Below are positions 10,960 to 24,162 of a DNA stretch of 64,000 nt, piece after piece. Numbering within the stretch: the stretch's first letter is position 1; each line of letters starts with the position of its first letter. A model generated the notes under the pieces. The model made no database searches and had not been told where the DNA came from. It saw only the letters and a list, made by a program, of their open reading frames with translations. Origin of the DNA: Symsagittifera roscoffensis (lineage: Eukaryota > Xenacoelomorpha > Acoela > Convolutidae); contig NC_087066.1 in the NCBI RefSeq assembly GCF_963678635.1, positions 25,809,736 to 25,873,735 of the forward strand. Reading direction: 5' to 3'. Both the position numbers and the translations under genes were made by a program.

Positions 10960-12691
10960 ATGGGCAAAACATATAAAAATTGTTCTAAACCAAATCACTT
11001 TGTAAAAATGAGTAAGTCACAGCAAGTAAATGAGATTGCGGAAAAATCATCCAGCACAGATGAAGAGTGCAATTTAATTCAGTCATTTGACTCGTGTGAG
11101 GAGTTCGAAATTGTGGCTATTGAATCAGAATTGTCTTCGATGGAAGAAATAGATGAGTATATAAAACAGCAATCAAATAGAAACCGAGATATCAAGAAGA
11201 GTAGCAGGGACATACAGAAGGTTGATATTCGCAGAAATACCCGATCGAAACAAATAAGGTCATTAAAAGTTTTGGTTAGAATAGATTATCAAATCATAAA
11301 CATGACTATTGATACGGGCAGTCCTGTATCATTTTTGAACTGGGCGACTGCAAAGCAAATTCTGGAGTATTCAAAAAATACGAGGTTCATTCCACGGGAA
11401 AATCTCAACTTGACTACAAAATTTGTAGACTATAACAAACTTCCGATTAATATATTGGGTGCAATCACCACGACCATCCGTTCAGCAGGGTGGGAGGTGG
11501 TTGGAGCATCGTTCTCAATCACAGAACGACGCACGCGATGTATTCTGGGGCTGGACTTACAGAGCAAAGTCGGGATGCACACAAAACAGAAGTTGGCACC
11601 GAAAGAAAAGACGAGGTTTGACGTGTTACTGTGCGAACAGTCAGAAGGTTGGAAAAACAAATTCTATAGTAAATTTAAAAACCTTTTGATCGTCAAGGGT
11701 GTTCGAAAAATCACGTTGTCAGCACAAAGTTCAAATACCCACTTTATCCATTACAAGAAAAAGGGAGACGCATCCCAATACACATACAAGGGAACGGAAC
11801 GTGTATGAGGAAATGGAAAAACTGTTAAAAGAGGGGCATATAAAACGTCTAGACAAATGTACTAGTGATTGTTTTATAGCACCTATTGTAATAACAGTAA
11901 AAAAAGATGACTCCATAAAATTGGCTTTAGATGCCAAACCCATAAATAAACACTTGTTCAAAAATAAATATCAAATGCCGAATGTGGATGAATTATTGGA
12001 TGGGGTCAGCCAAATAATCACAGCAAATGAAAGCGGTACACTGTATTTCTCAGTACTAGATTTGAAGTATGCCTACAGTCAACTTAAGCTGACTGCAGAG
12101 ACAGCTAAACAATGCAGTTTTAACATCATAGGTGGGCAAGCTACTGGAACATACAGATTTTTGACCGGATTTTACGGTCTGGCAGATATGCCAGCGGAGT
12201 TTCAAAAAGCTATGGACAGAACATTGAACCATGCGGAAAATACATTCTGTTTTCGTGACGACATACTCATTGTGTCTAAAGGAAGTGAACAAGAACATGA
12301 AAAATTGATCATGAATGTGCTGGAAAAGTTAGAAAAAGAAAACTTAGCACTAAAACTGTCGAAATGTGAATTCTTTCAACAGGAGGTGAATTGGTTGGGA
12401 CATAAGTTATCGTTGGAGGGTATTTCTCCAAAGATAACAAAAACGGAAGCAATTTTGAAGCTTAGTCCGCCAACTTCACTGAAACAACTCAGATCATTTC
12501 TGGGTAGTATAAATCATCTGGCCAAATTCATTCCAAACGCAGCTACTTTAACTGAAAAGTTGAGACTTCTGCTACGAGACGAAAATGAAAAAAAAAAACT
12601 CAAAAATGTGAAAATTCAACTAAAAAATGTGAAATTCAAGTGTAAAAATTTGAATGGAAAGAAGAACATTCGGAGATATTCGAATGGATAA
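10960..12691 (+). pseudogene. pol: Copy B protease and reverse transcriptase (frameshifted)
   Basis: Same content as copy A: protease Asp-Thr-Gly in the frame ending at 11808, and RT in the frame 11699-12691 with the Phe-Arg-Asp-Asp box. This frame continues directly from gag, showing that gag and protease were one frame originally. The run at 12588-12598 has eleven A's against ten in copy A, so the RT frame reads on to 12691 here, through an A/T-rich stretch with an internal imperfect repeat (AAAAATGTGAAAATTC). Confidence 0.8.
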
Positions 12692-12737
12692 AAGCAGCGG
12701 TTGCGAATATAACAAAAATTCATTATTACGACCCTAA

Positions 12738-13573
12738 GTTACTTACTAGGGTAAAATGTGACGCCAGCCATAGTGGGCTGGGGGCATCGTTGGAACAACC
12801 AAAACTGGGAGGGGGAGTGGATACCGATTGCATTCGCTTCCAGATTTTTAAACACACAAGAAAAAAAATACTCCACAAATGAATTAGAACTGCTAGCAGT
12901 AGTATGGTCTGTTGACCGATTTAAACAATATTTGTTTGGAAAAGAATTCGTGATAGCCACAGATCATAAAGCACTGGTTTCTGCCTTGGATGAAAATAAG
13001 TCAAACAAAACCTACCAATCTAAGCTGACTAGATGGGTAGACAGATTACTACCCTATCAATTTAAGGTTATTCATTTACCAGGGAAAGAGATGGGTATAG
13101 TAGATTACCTATCTAGAAACCCGAAGGGTGAACCATGTCCGGAGTCAGTATTGGATGAAAAGTTTGTAGTCACATCGATTGAAAGTTTTCATAAAGCTCT
13201 CGACTGTTTAAACAGTCAACTGAGTGATCACGATAGGCTCGACCGGAACGAAAACGTTCCAGAATATTCTAGAATTGATCAAAATGTATCAAATCACAAC
13301 ACGTCATCTACCCGTTGCTATGGCAACCAAAACGGTTCAAAACGGACAAAGCACGACCGGAACGAAAGAAATGCAGATTCACGTTCGTTTCAACGAGAAA
13401 AGTTTGAAAACTCAAAAATCAATTTATCTCAAAATCGTCAGCAAATACAGTCGGTCGAATCAGTTAGAAAAATTGGAAAGTTATCAAATCGCAAATCAGA
13501 AAATATGCATTCAGGCGAAACAGCAAAGAGAGGAAAAGAAAAAAAAGATAGTCAGAATTCAGGATCGGAATAA
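12738..13573 (+). pseudogene. pol: Copy B RNase H and linker (frameshifted)
   Basis: Matches copy A 5865-6700, with the same internal frame break, the ATDHKALVSAL box and the DYLSRN end. A few substitutions separate the copies, for example GGG against GCC near 13082. The end at 13573 is a stop not shared with A. Confidence 0.75.
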
Positions 13574-15120
13574 CACAGACACATTTAGGGAGGAAATAAC
13601 AGAATCGACGTTCCAAAGAACCAGAATGATGCAAAGGACCCCAAACAAATCAGAATCAGAGAATTCGGACTTTGAACAAATACCACAATCGAATTGGAAC
13701 ATGATGAACAGAAAAATCAGAACAGACACGGGAAATAGTGGTCAGTCAACATCAACTGCTACAACAGCCCAACCAATGTTAGTTTCATTTTGGGAACTAA
13801 TAGGATCGGAAAAGAATGAGAAACCCCGATTAACGATGGAATTAGAAGCCAATTCGGATGCAAAGCCCGAAACCACCGGGACAAACCCAATCAGGAGATG
13901 AAACTGAGATTGGACAAATCGTTGAGGTGGATTTAACGATGGACAGCATTGATGAACCGGACTACAGCTCAGAAACTGAGACTTGTATGGTCACACCGCA
14001 GATAGCGAACTACGACGAATTGTAGATGAAGCGAGCACGATAAATCCCGAACTGAGAAAGGAACTCCTATACTCATGGAAAAAAGTATTTATCGAAGACA
14101 AGCAGACTACATCGGATGATAGCTGGTCAGGAAGCTTCCTCCATAAGCATGAGCAAAGAAAGAGTGGAAAGGCCCTAACAATACCGCTGAAAGGCAAAAT
14201 AGTGGCAGAGACACCGTCAACAATCAAAACGGTTGCTGGTGCAGTATATCGAAAGAGCGATATAGCGAGATCAAAACTGCATACACAGCCCAAAGCACAG
14301 AGCTCGGAGAAAAAGAGGAGCCCAACGGGGGAAGAACCTAGGAGCAAACAACAGAAGACAGTATCACATCATGAAGACGTAGACAGTGAGTCGGCTGAAG
14401 AACATGATGCGAAAGACCAGGGGCCAACCGATCAGGAAATAGAAGACAATCGACTAATGGACAAGTTTCAAAACTCGCCAAACGTAGTTACGTCGAAAGA
14501 AACAAAGACGGGCGGGGGCCTAAATCTAGGAGGAAAAAGGGTTAAGCCAAATAGGGCAGAACCACTAGTCCAAAAAGCAAGATCTGGAAAAACCAAGACG
14601 CAAGAGCCACGTACAACGAAAACTGTTAAACAGCAAAAAAAAATCTAAGAAGCGGGATACGAGCAATGAAGCCGTCTACATAGAGTCGTCTGCACCGAAA
14701 GAAGCTCCAGTGAGTTAAAGGATCACACGGCAAACTAGTGAAAATGAATTTCTGGACACATTCCAGAATAACAATATGACTGACAACAAAAGAATGGGAA
14801 GAAATCACAAGCCAGGTTTTGACCCGAGGGGTACAAAACGAAGCAGAAAAACTACTGACTCAACAAGCGGAATCAGTTGAAAATAGCCCGGCAGTATTTG
14901 CGGACGAGTCGGACAAAGAAGAGGATACAACGACAGTCAGACGAAGCAGTCGACAAACAAAGAACCAGGACCAAAGAGATACGGTAGCCCCGTATCACAC
15001 TCTGTAAAGTTGATTAGTTGTGAGGACGATGTAACAGAGCTAAATTTGGCAGCACTTGAGGTCTACAGATTGAGACTGGCAAAGTTAAACATCAATAACA
15101 AAGAAACAACATTGGAGAAC
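13574..15120 (+). pseudogene. Copy B remnants downstream of RNase H (integrase deleted)
   Basis: Linker sequence to 14000 is joined directly to the charged tail of the element, skipping the integrase zinc finger and core present in copy A. Open pieces at 13983-14648 and 14819-15007 correspond to copy A 8384-9250. No domain is recognised in the tail. Confidence 0.55.
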
Positions 15121-15165
15121 GGGGACAACTTTATTGTTTCCTGTTTATTCCATAGCAATATCACA
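15121..15165 (+). repeat. Polypurine tract and 3' LTR remnant of copy B
   Basis: GGGGAC (15121-15126) matches the tract before the middle LTR. The final CATAGCAATATCACA matches the LTR end exactly. Only about 39 bp lie between the tract and the end, so the LTR body is gone. No target-site duplication with the 4113 flank is visible. Confidence 0.65.
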
Positions 15166-16294
15166 AGACGGAACAAATTTAAAATTTTGCATTTTATGGC
15201 TGTTTCATTTGTAGTTACGAACGCTCAACCGAAAGTAAATCGTAGTGTATAACCAATCGACTTTGAAATTAAGTAAATGGAAACATTTGGCTCGATTAGT
15301 TTTTTTTTCAAACAGTTTTGACTTGAATTGATCTAACTAAGGCGCAACTTGATATTAAGTAGTAGAGTTTAAGTTGCAGTTTACATCGCGCGAAAGGAGA
15401 CTTTCAAAAACGTAGATAAAATTCAAATTTTAAATTTTTTTTCTAAAACTATCAATTTTTAAAAAACATAAAATTACCTTGCTTATTTTTAAGGACCTCC
15501 AGACTATTCAGGTATTTGCCTTGATACTTGCGGTCTTATTTAATTTATAATGCTTTATAATGCTATTGAATTTTCGAACAAAAGTGCTCAAGTTCTTAAG
15601 TTTTTGCTCGATGATTTTTTTTATCATTTTTTGAAAACGTTTTCTACAATAGTTTCGGATTTTTTGTTATTACATTCTAAAACATTCAAAAATCTGCAAA
15701 TTTAGCAAAGTTTCTAGAAAACATACGTGTTTTTGTTTTGATTTTCAGTTGTTTCTTTTTGAGAACAGCTGCAATCTATTAAGACCAGTTTAACAATTCT
15801 AAATTCTTGGTCTAATGTTTTTGATAAAGAGACAATAAGTCAAATGTATGTTTTCGATATAAAGACAATAATTTAAGCCTGCATTTTTTCAGCGAGCAAT
15901 AATTATAATAATGGACGAAAAATTTCAATTGTTTAAAGGTAAGAAACCAAGCAACAAGTTGTAACAGTAGATTGAGAGGTAAGCACTGATTCGCGCGAAC
16001 TAATCCTCTCATGCCAACTTTAAATTCAGGGGATTGCTGTAAAAGCGCCGTCGATACTTGAAAATGTCTGGTTTCGAAATGCCGTCTTTTCTATATACTA
16101 CCAGTTGTTGTCATCGACCAGTAGTCGTTTTCAACGTATTGTCTCCTTACCGCTCAGCAACTGCAGAGTTTGTTATGCTTCAATAGCGGCATATTGCTCC
16201 AAAGTTCATTAGAAGCTTATTAGATGTGTAGCCGGTTGTTAAAACTAGAATTACATGTGCAAAGAAATTGAAGCAAAATTTTTCTAAAATAAAA
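15166..16294. other. Non-coding AT-rich flank
   Basis: No gene or recognisable element is seen. The sequence is dominated by A/T runs. Confidence 0.5.
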
Positions 16295-17358
16295 CAAGAC
16301 TACTCGTGTCAGGGCGAAGCCCTGAAAATTCCGACTGCCTTTTAAGGTTTATGGGGCAGTAATAACATTAAAAAGTTAAATGTGAGAAAAAAAAAGAAAC
16401 TTTTTTTTTTGAAATTTGAATTTTTTTTTTGAAAATCATCCCCCCACACGCCATATAAAAAACAAAATGTAGGTTTCGCTCATTGTAGCAAATTAATTAT
16501 GGCAAATAGGCTTCTTTCAACCAATTTGGAACGATTTCTAAGGCGGATTAACTCTCCGCTTACTCGTTAATAGCGCGAAATATATCGCGCGTTAATTGTC
16601 CCAAATTGGCCAAAATGCAAATCTTTAAACCCCCTTAACTTTACGAAAATGATCACAGGTGAAATAACTTTTCAAATTTAAGCTCAGATCAACAATACTT
16701 TTCGAGTGATATTAAAAAATTCCATCAAAAATGGCTAGTTAAAAAGTCGAAATTTGTCTGAAGAAAAAAAACCCAACCCGAGCACAAATATTCTGTTACT
16801 TTCGTATCGAAAGTCGGAACAACAAGACTGCTCGTATCAGGGCGAAGCCCTGAATTTTCCGACTGATTTTTAAGATTTATGGAGCAGTACTAACATAAAA
16901 AAAACTAAATGTAATAAAATAAAATTAAAATCTTTTTTTTTTCTTCTAAAATTTGAAATTTTATGCTAAAATCATCCCCCCACACGCCAATTAAAGTACA
17001 AAAGGATAAATTTTGCTCCTTTTATCAAATCAATTACGGCAAATAAGCTTCTTTCAACCAATTTGGAACGACTTCTAAAGCGGATTAAATCTCCCCTTAT
17101 CGCGCGTTAATTATAATATATTGCGTGTTAATTGTCCTAAATTGGCCAAAATGGCAATCTTTAAACCCCCATAAAATTACGAAAAATGATCACAACAGAA
17201 ATATCTTTTCAATTTCAATCTCCGGACAACAATTGCTTTCGAATGATATCTAAAAAATTCTGTCAAAAATGGCTAGTTAAAAAGTTGATATGTCTGATGA
17301 CAAAAAACCCACCCCGAGGACAAATATTCTGTTACTTTCGTTACGAAAGTTAGAAGAA
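16295..17358 (-). repeat. Two tandem 528-bp satellite-like units
   Basis: Unit 1 starts at 16295 and unit 2 at 16823; they are clearly similar but diverged. Each opens with a hairpin (TCAGGGCGAAGCCCTGA) and closes with a second (ACTTTCGTATCGAAAGT in unit 1). They share a CCCCCACACGCCA box and a CCAATTTGGAACGA box. The reverse complement recurs in the 35.9-41.2 kb array. Confidence 0.8.
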
Positions 17359-20351
17359 CAAATATATCCAACACATATCAACATTTCTTTTCTGGCGCAT
17401 ATATCCAACATTTTTTTAACAACTGAATTACAATTGAAAAAGACTTCTTTTTGAAATACCTAAAACCGAATGAAAATAAACGCCACAGTTGCGTCTCAAT
17501 CTACGAGTGCGGTTGGTTCGATACAAGAATCTCAAAACTTCATATCCAAAATATAAAAATGCAAACTTGAAAAAAAGGTTGGTTTGCTCTGTCCTAGGTT
17601 TACAATAATATTGTTCTTTCATTGTTCCGATCAATGAAAAAGGGAAGAAACATTATCTTTGATCTTGTTTTAGATTTGCTTCTATTACAAAATCAAGTAT
17701 CACAAAAAACAATAATGTGTTGTTTTGCCCTTTTTATATATTATGATAGGCCGTTTCAGTCGTGAGCTTCAAAAATTTCCAAAAAGTTTTGCATTTAAGA
17801 TAAAAATTAGTCTTAGTTTTTTGAGTTCTATTCAATTTTTGAGCGAATAAAACAATCGAGCAATTTTAAAAAAGCCACTATTAAGCTACAATTAGATTTT
17901 TAATGTTCAATTATTGAAAATGTAGCTGTGGAAAATCTGTCTTAGGAGCTCACGTATACACTCCGAAAGCAAAAAAGATTACAAAAACTATTAGAACAAA
18001 TCTAATTTTTTATTGATATCTGCAGTCAAAATTTGTTTTTGTTAAAGCTTTAGGATTCTTAGAAAGTTATTTGTTCAGCCAAGCGCAAAAAATTGTCTCA
18101 ACTTTATAAAAATAAAATCAGATTGTTTGCTTAAAACGAAAACGCTTTCAATGCTGATTCGAACATATTTTCAAAGATTCTAAAATATTCCATATTATGA
18201 TATAAATAGGTTTGAGAAAGTTTTGCTTTTCAGTCTAACTTCAAGCTAGTAAATTCAGGCCGCTTCAGGCGGGAGTTGATTGACCATAAAATTTCCGAAA
18301 AAAAATTGCTCCTCAGCCAATAATGTTTTTTTTTTATTAAGTTACAGGAATCATTGAATTTATTTTTTCAACCAAGCACAAAAAAGTGTCTCAACTTGAA
18401 AACGTTAAAATAAGATTAGGTTTTTCCAGTTTCAACAAAAATTTTTGTCTGATTTTTTCGGCATTTCCTGTTGTCATGACAATTGAAAATGAGGAGCAGC
18501 TTTGTATTCGGATGTTTTGGTGTTTTTTTTACTTTTTTGCTTTAAATACTTAATCTGATAAAAAATCTTCAGAATGGAACAATCATAAAACATCGTAAAA
18601 AACCTTTCAGTCGTCAGTCGAAAACTAATGAGAATTTTTCAAAAAAATGGTTCAATGTTGAGAAAAATTTGCCTACACGTTTTGAGTTTATTTCAAATTT
18701 CAGCGAGTAAAGCGAGCGAGCAGGAATAATGCACAAGAATAAACTGCGAATCTTAAGCTTAGCTCACGTAAAAAGATTTTTCGAATTTTTGTTCACTCCA
18801 TCTTGAGAATAAAAAACTTCAAAAGTTCGAAAAAACATTGAATTGTTTGGTTTGATGGGTTTTTTTATCTTCTAGTTTTCTTGGCGAAAATTGCTTCCCA
18901 GTTTGCTTATTTTACTATGACTGTCGAATATACCTAAAAGCTAGGCTTCTTTTTAGATCCTTTTATCACAACACTAATGTAAACAACACTAATGTAAAAA
19001 TAAAAATTTTTAAAGTATTTCTATCTAAAAAAAATTGAAAGATCATGTTTCTTTTTGTAAATATTCGAATTTATTTTTCGATAATTCTGAACATTTTGAC
19101 GATAGGTCGATCATGCGTCAAAATATTAGCTAGTTTTTGCACGATTATCTTTTTCCCGTCAAGTCAAAAATTTTGAAATGGTTTGCATCAATAATATGGC
19201 AACTAAAGGGTGACTGTTTTGCCCTGCCCTTCTTAACTCTTTAACTCACAAAAGGTAACTGCTCCTGGCTTGCATAATTGGTTTCCGACGCCTTGCCCCC
19301 GGCTTATTCTTTTCCACACCAAAAATTTAACCTTTTCTAACCCCAGGAGTCAAAGCGTTTGTTTCTTTTAATCCTGCCTCATAATTGCCTAGTTTTGCTT
19401 ACATCTAAGCGACTGTTCACACCTCCGATTATATCCCTGAAATTATAGCAGGAGGCCTTTTTAAACTGAAAATATAATAATTTAGCTACATTTTCGAAAA
19501 AACTAGAAAAATATATCATGATAAAAATCTATGTTCGAATTGCAAGTGGTACAATTTCTACTGGGAAGCTTTTATCTATATTCAATAACCATTAATAATC
19601 TCATAAATCGGTTTTCAGATCGGAAACTCCAGCCGTGCTACTTCTTATTTTATACCCAATCATGATTATACTAATATTGCTCTAGTTTATGAAAATGATC
19701 ATTAACGATCCATTTCCTGATGAATTGACAACCATTTTACATGTCACTTTTCATCAAGCCATTTGTTTCATTGCATCACTACTTTCAGACGAATTGATTA
19801 CAGATCAATCTGTGTTTCTTGCAATAATTTACTTTCCCTTTTTTCGCCGTTGATTGCATCCTCAATTTGAAATTTAATTGATTGCAAATAACCTTAGCAG
19901 TTTTTATTTTTTGCCAAATGGGAAAAAATCATTACCAAAGACGGATTCCAAAAATTAAGCAGTTTCAATTTTTTTCTTTTATTGCACTTTGATGTTAAAA
20001 TGTGGGCTGATTAAACTTCTTACGAATTATATGGCTTATTGATGAATAAATAACTCAGTTTATTATATGAGAAAAAAATGATTTGACCAAATTTTCAAAA
20101 ATCAGCTTTTAAAACTTCCGGTATGGCGTGCAGTTCAGCTGCAGCTTAGAACTTCTGTTCCATTCGTACATTATTTTTTCAAAAAATCCCGATTATCTTA
20201 CAAAAAGCTTGTAATTCATAGTTTTTATTTATTCATACTTTTACTTGGCGCCTCAATAAATAATAACAACACTTTCCAAAATTTGTGAGAGCAAATTGGC
20301 CTAACACAAAAATTAGAAAAGTTTACGCCCTTTTTTCAAAAAACTGAAAAA
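17359..20351. other. Intergenic AT-rich DNA upstream of the transporter gene
   Basis: No coding region is supported. Weakly similar blocks at about 17750 and 18610 (both with a TTTGAGTT...GAGCGA-like core) suggest an old repeat. The promoter of the transporter should lie toward the right end, but no TATA box or initiator stands out. Confidence 0.45.
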
Positions 20352-20728
20352 ATGGAAAATCATTATTACGAAAATGAAAATGAATACACGCCCGTTTTGG
20401 GCAAAGAAAAAGACGATTATGCCTCAAAACGTGGAGCAAAAGGTTTTTGTTCGGCGATTAGAAATAGTCCTTATTGGGGCATATTTCCAATTTTACTGGC
20501 TATAATATCGCACAATTTCACTTGTTCGTCAGTCGCGCCAGTGTTTTCGGTTTTCGCCGAAAAAGTACATGCGAAGTGGTCTAAAACGTACACCGGCTGT
20601 GTGATTGGCTCGTTTGATTCTGGCAACATGATTTCGAGCTTTCTTATTGGTGCGTTGTTTGCCAAGTACCTGAAGGGACATCTCTACAGAACTCTGATGG
20701 CTGCCACTTTTTTGTCTGGGTTCATAAG
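20352..20728 (+). CDS. SLC18-like MFS transporter, exon 1
   Basis: Encodes residues 1-125 plus two bases of codon 126. The start ATG is preceded by an A-rich leader. About 40 hydrophilic residues precede TM1 (about 42-64, containing IFPILLAIISHNF), TM2 (about 80-103) and the motif-A-like loop GALFAKYLKGH between TM2 and TM3. The donor at 20729 reads AG|GTACGC. Splicing to 26333 restores a Ser codon and keeps the frame, giving about 462 residues in all, the normal length for SLC18B1-type (vesicular amine transporter family) carriers. Such proteins use the proton gradient to load amines or polyamines into vesicles (known of the family). The substrate here is not knowable from sequence alone. 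Confidence 0.8.
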
Positions 20729-20980
20729 GTACGCATGTTTTGCCAGCACTTTTAAAATTAGGCTATTTATTGTCTCAGCTCAGACAAGGCTTTTATTTAA
20801 ATAATTTCATTGAAGTCTGTTGTCTGAGGAAACTCAATTTTTGATTACTTGGTTCACATTTAAAAAACTGATTAATTATTGGTTATTTTAACCGTTTTTT
20901 TTCATCTGGAATTTACACGTTCCCAGCTCTCAAATCCTGGGACTGCTCTTGTCCGAGTCGGCGGACCTTAATTGTACTTC

Positions 20981-21048
20981 GTATATCGATTTCGGGTAGC
21001 TGGCTTTCGAAGTAGATTTCGAGGTATATCGATTTCGGGTAGCTGGCT
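20981..21048. repeat. 25-bp direct repeat (two copies, 43-bp period)
   Basis: GTATATCGATTTCGGGTAGC plus five further bases occurs at 20981-21005 and identically at 21024-21048. Confidence 0.9.
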
Positions 21049-21518
21049 GATTGACAACAGCTCATTTCTTATGCAAATTAACCGTAATATTCGGAAAATA
21101 CAAGTCAACAAAGTATAACAAACTGCCATAAATTTCGGTGTTTAAATGCAGAACTCAAGGTCGCAAACTGAAAACTTTTATAAATCATTTTTAAAACAGC
21201 GCCTGAAAAACGTGTGAATTTTGTTTCGGTCAGTCGTTTGTATTTTTTCACACACTTTTCACCAGAAAACTCATAAGTTGCGACCCTGTTTTTCCTCGCT
21301 ATGAGTTCTAGCGATAACAAATCTGTCCGTGCACATCTGGTTTTTTTCTGAAAGCAAATGGTAATTGCTAGGCTCTATTTGAAAGCAAGCTAATACTTCA
21401 GCAAAATTTCTTTTCTTGCACCTATCGATAACAAGAAGCGGTAAAAATAAATTAGTATCCTGGTAGGTAAATCTGAGAAACAAAGACCTGACTGCATTTT
21501 TTTTTGCATTTTAGCACT

Positions 21519-22074
21519 ATTACGAGGCCAAACTGTGCATTTTGAGAATTGTAATCGGATTCCACAACAAGGACGCTCGTTTTGTTCTTTTTTTGTTCTT
21601 TCTTTTTCTTCGATCCTTCCGACCAAATTTTAACATGGTTAAAGATTTTTCTTTGGAATCCAAGAACATACAGTCACAAAGGTGGCCAGTCAATAAGAAG
21701 AACGGTCTAAGAGCAGAATGAGTCCAAGAGCAGAAAAACAGAAAAATAGTAACTTTTTATAAGCTAATCGGTAAATTTAAAATAGCAATTGTCAATGTGA
21801 CCAAAGAAACTAGTATTTATGCCTTATTTGAGTAATTTAATTAAGATATTTTAGAAATTGAAATAAAAAACTTAATGAAATTACTCAATTCATGCATAAT
21901 TTATTTCTTGGTATTAAAGACAATTTTGATAATTGTTTTTATCAATTAGCCCGTATGAACCCATAAAAGTTAATATTTTCGGTTTTTCTGCACTTCACTT
22001 GGACCATTCTGCTTATTGCTCCACCTCCAGACACAAAATTGTGCTTCTATTCAGAGCACAGTTTGGTCTCGTAA
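21519..22074. mobile_element. MITE-like element with about 20-bp inverted ends
   Basis: The left end ATTACGAGGCCAAACTGTGC is mirrored by the right end GCACAGTTTGGTCTCGTAAT. No coding capacity is seen. A diverged relative lies at about 31924-32111. A target duplication was not identified. Confidence 0.65.
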
Positions 22075-24162
22075 TGACAATGAAATGAAGACTGAGAGAG
22101 GTAACTATGCAATATCTTCGGTTAACCCTAAAGACTTCATTTACTGATTTCAGGTTCAAAGCCAACACGCTCATTCAGTTATCGGAAGAAAACTTTTTGC
22201 TGGAAGAAAATTCTTCTTGCAAGCGCTAGTATATCTCACAGTTCTATTAAATCCATTAAACCCATTGCAATTTAATCAAAAATTTAAGATTGCAATTAAG
22301 CAGCTATTGTTATGCCATTAAGGCAAAATGCTCTAAGCATGACATTTATGCGAAATTGGTAGTAACAAAAATAAACTGAACGATAGTGTACTGCAGTCCT
22401 ACAAGACAGCATTTTTTCTAAATAAAGAATTTTTTTCGCTTTCCATAAATATAAAACTGAAAATCTCCATGAACATAAAACTGAAAAATGAATGAAACTG
22501 AAACATTATTTAAATATAAGGCTGAAAAATCTTTCCATAAATATTAAACTGAAGTTACTTTGCTGTTTCGAAGTTCGGAGTTATTTTATTGTTCCGACTT
22601 TAAAATAACAAAGCATGGCGTGTTTCGTGATGCAGCAACTCGCAACAAAAGTACTCTCGCAATTTACTCACCTCCGCAGTCTCACCAACGTGTTGCGAGC
22701 CAACCTGTTACAACATTTAGAGCCGTTCATCACCGTGAAGCCGGGATGCATGCGTAGGGAACCCACTGGCAACCTTATACCGAAATTTTTAGGTTTTGAA
22801 TTGTTTTTAATCTTTGTGAGTTGTCGTTTTCCTTAAACTTTGCGAACTGTTTTCATTACAAGTTGTCTTTTGTTGCGAGCTGTCGCGGTACCGGAGCGTT
22901 CTGTTATTCTGACCAATTTCAGTGATTGGTAAGAAAAAGATTTAGTTCATATTAGAAGACAATGATTAACGAGTCGTCTTACAAACTGCGTCGTTTTTTT
23001 GTTGATGGTTTGGTGAAAGGCCCTGAACGAAAATGTGGAACCTCGATAGTAATAGTACATAATGTATATTTGGCAACAAATTGTCTCATACATTTTTTCA
23101 GGTTGTTTTGGATTAACGTTCCTCATATATGATTTGATAAGAAGTTCTGAGCGAAAACTACAAAATTGATATTAATAGAAAATTTGTACGTTAGACAAAA
23201 AGTTTCCTCCAAAAGTAGAAAACAGTTTTTCAAATAGTGTGGTTTTTTGTTCGGGTATCTTGCGAACACCTGAACAAAAGCTGTGAGCTTTGGCATTTGA
23301 GATAATATTAGCCAATAAAACATATTTGACAACAACATTTTTTTTCAAAAACTGAATAGTAATAAACTTTTAAACAATATAATCATTTTTTTTTCAATTT
23401 AAAGAACGTTTTTTTTTCGAAATCTTTAAGGTTTTTTGAATTTCTTTCTAGAATTTTTTGATCAGATAACAGATATCTTATATCTTGTGTATTTATATGT
23501 AAGTAAGCAATACCAATATTAAACCACGCAAACATTTGGCATCATAATACGCCAATTTGCATATAGTTGCAAACAATTTTGGCAACAAGATTTCTTATAG
23601 ACAAAATCTTTCCATGAAGAATCTTTTATTTAAACAATAATTTTTCCCTATTTTTGAATTCAATTGTTTTTCTGTTTTTTATGTTTGTTGTTATGAGTGA
23701 CAGGAACTAAATATCGTTATTTATTTGCTAATGCTAACATTTCTCCATGATTTTGAGGGCATGTCTGAACGGAATTAGTAGTTTTAAGTTGCCACTAAAA
23801 ACTGTCCCAAGATGTTTTTAGCGTCAATAACTGGGATATTCTTTCACATGGTATAATTTGAATTTTTTCGGCAAATTCAAATTTGGAAAAAATGGGATCT
23901 TTTTTGCCAAAAGTTTCGAATATATGAAGCGACTTTTAATGCCATAAAACCAAGAGGATGGTTGAACTCGCTCAATTTGTTTTTTTTTTCTTACCTTGAA
24001 GTATCAGAAAACAGGTTTAGCTTTGTTTCAAATTGGCTCAAAATGCTGTATCAAAAATAACGCCAGTTAGAATTGAAGTGCATATCATATTGAAACGATT
24101 GAATCGATGACTGTGGATGTGAATTGCATTGGAACATATAGGCAACAATCAGCAACTAAGCA

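Larger units (their letters stand above)
9953..15126 (+). mobile_element. Decayed Ty3/gypsy (Mag-like) retrotransposon, copy B
   Basis: This internal region has gag, protease, RT and RNase H but lacks integrase. Relative to copy A, 1,253 bp (A coordinates 7130-8382) are missing at 14000/14001, with a 2-bp CA microhomology at the joint. A second deletion near 15120 removes about 217 bp before the polypurine tract (GGGGAC, 15121-15126). Elsewhere A and B match at a constant offset (6873 bp, then 6874 after the A-run near 12590) with few substitutions. Shared frameshifts show common descent from a broken copy. Confidence 0.85.

Noticed and set aside
16311-16327. TCAGGGCGAAGCCCTGA palindromes as rho-independent-type terminators or CRISPR repeats
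   Set aside because: The setting is eukaryotic and the palindromes occur once per 528-bp satellite unit with no spacer pattern.
22560-22836. Two overlapping plus-strand open frames in the transporter intron
   Set aside because: No family pattern, no splice context, and two frames compete for the same DNA; a processed pseudogene fragment is possible but unsupported.
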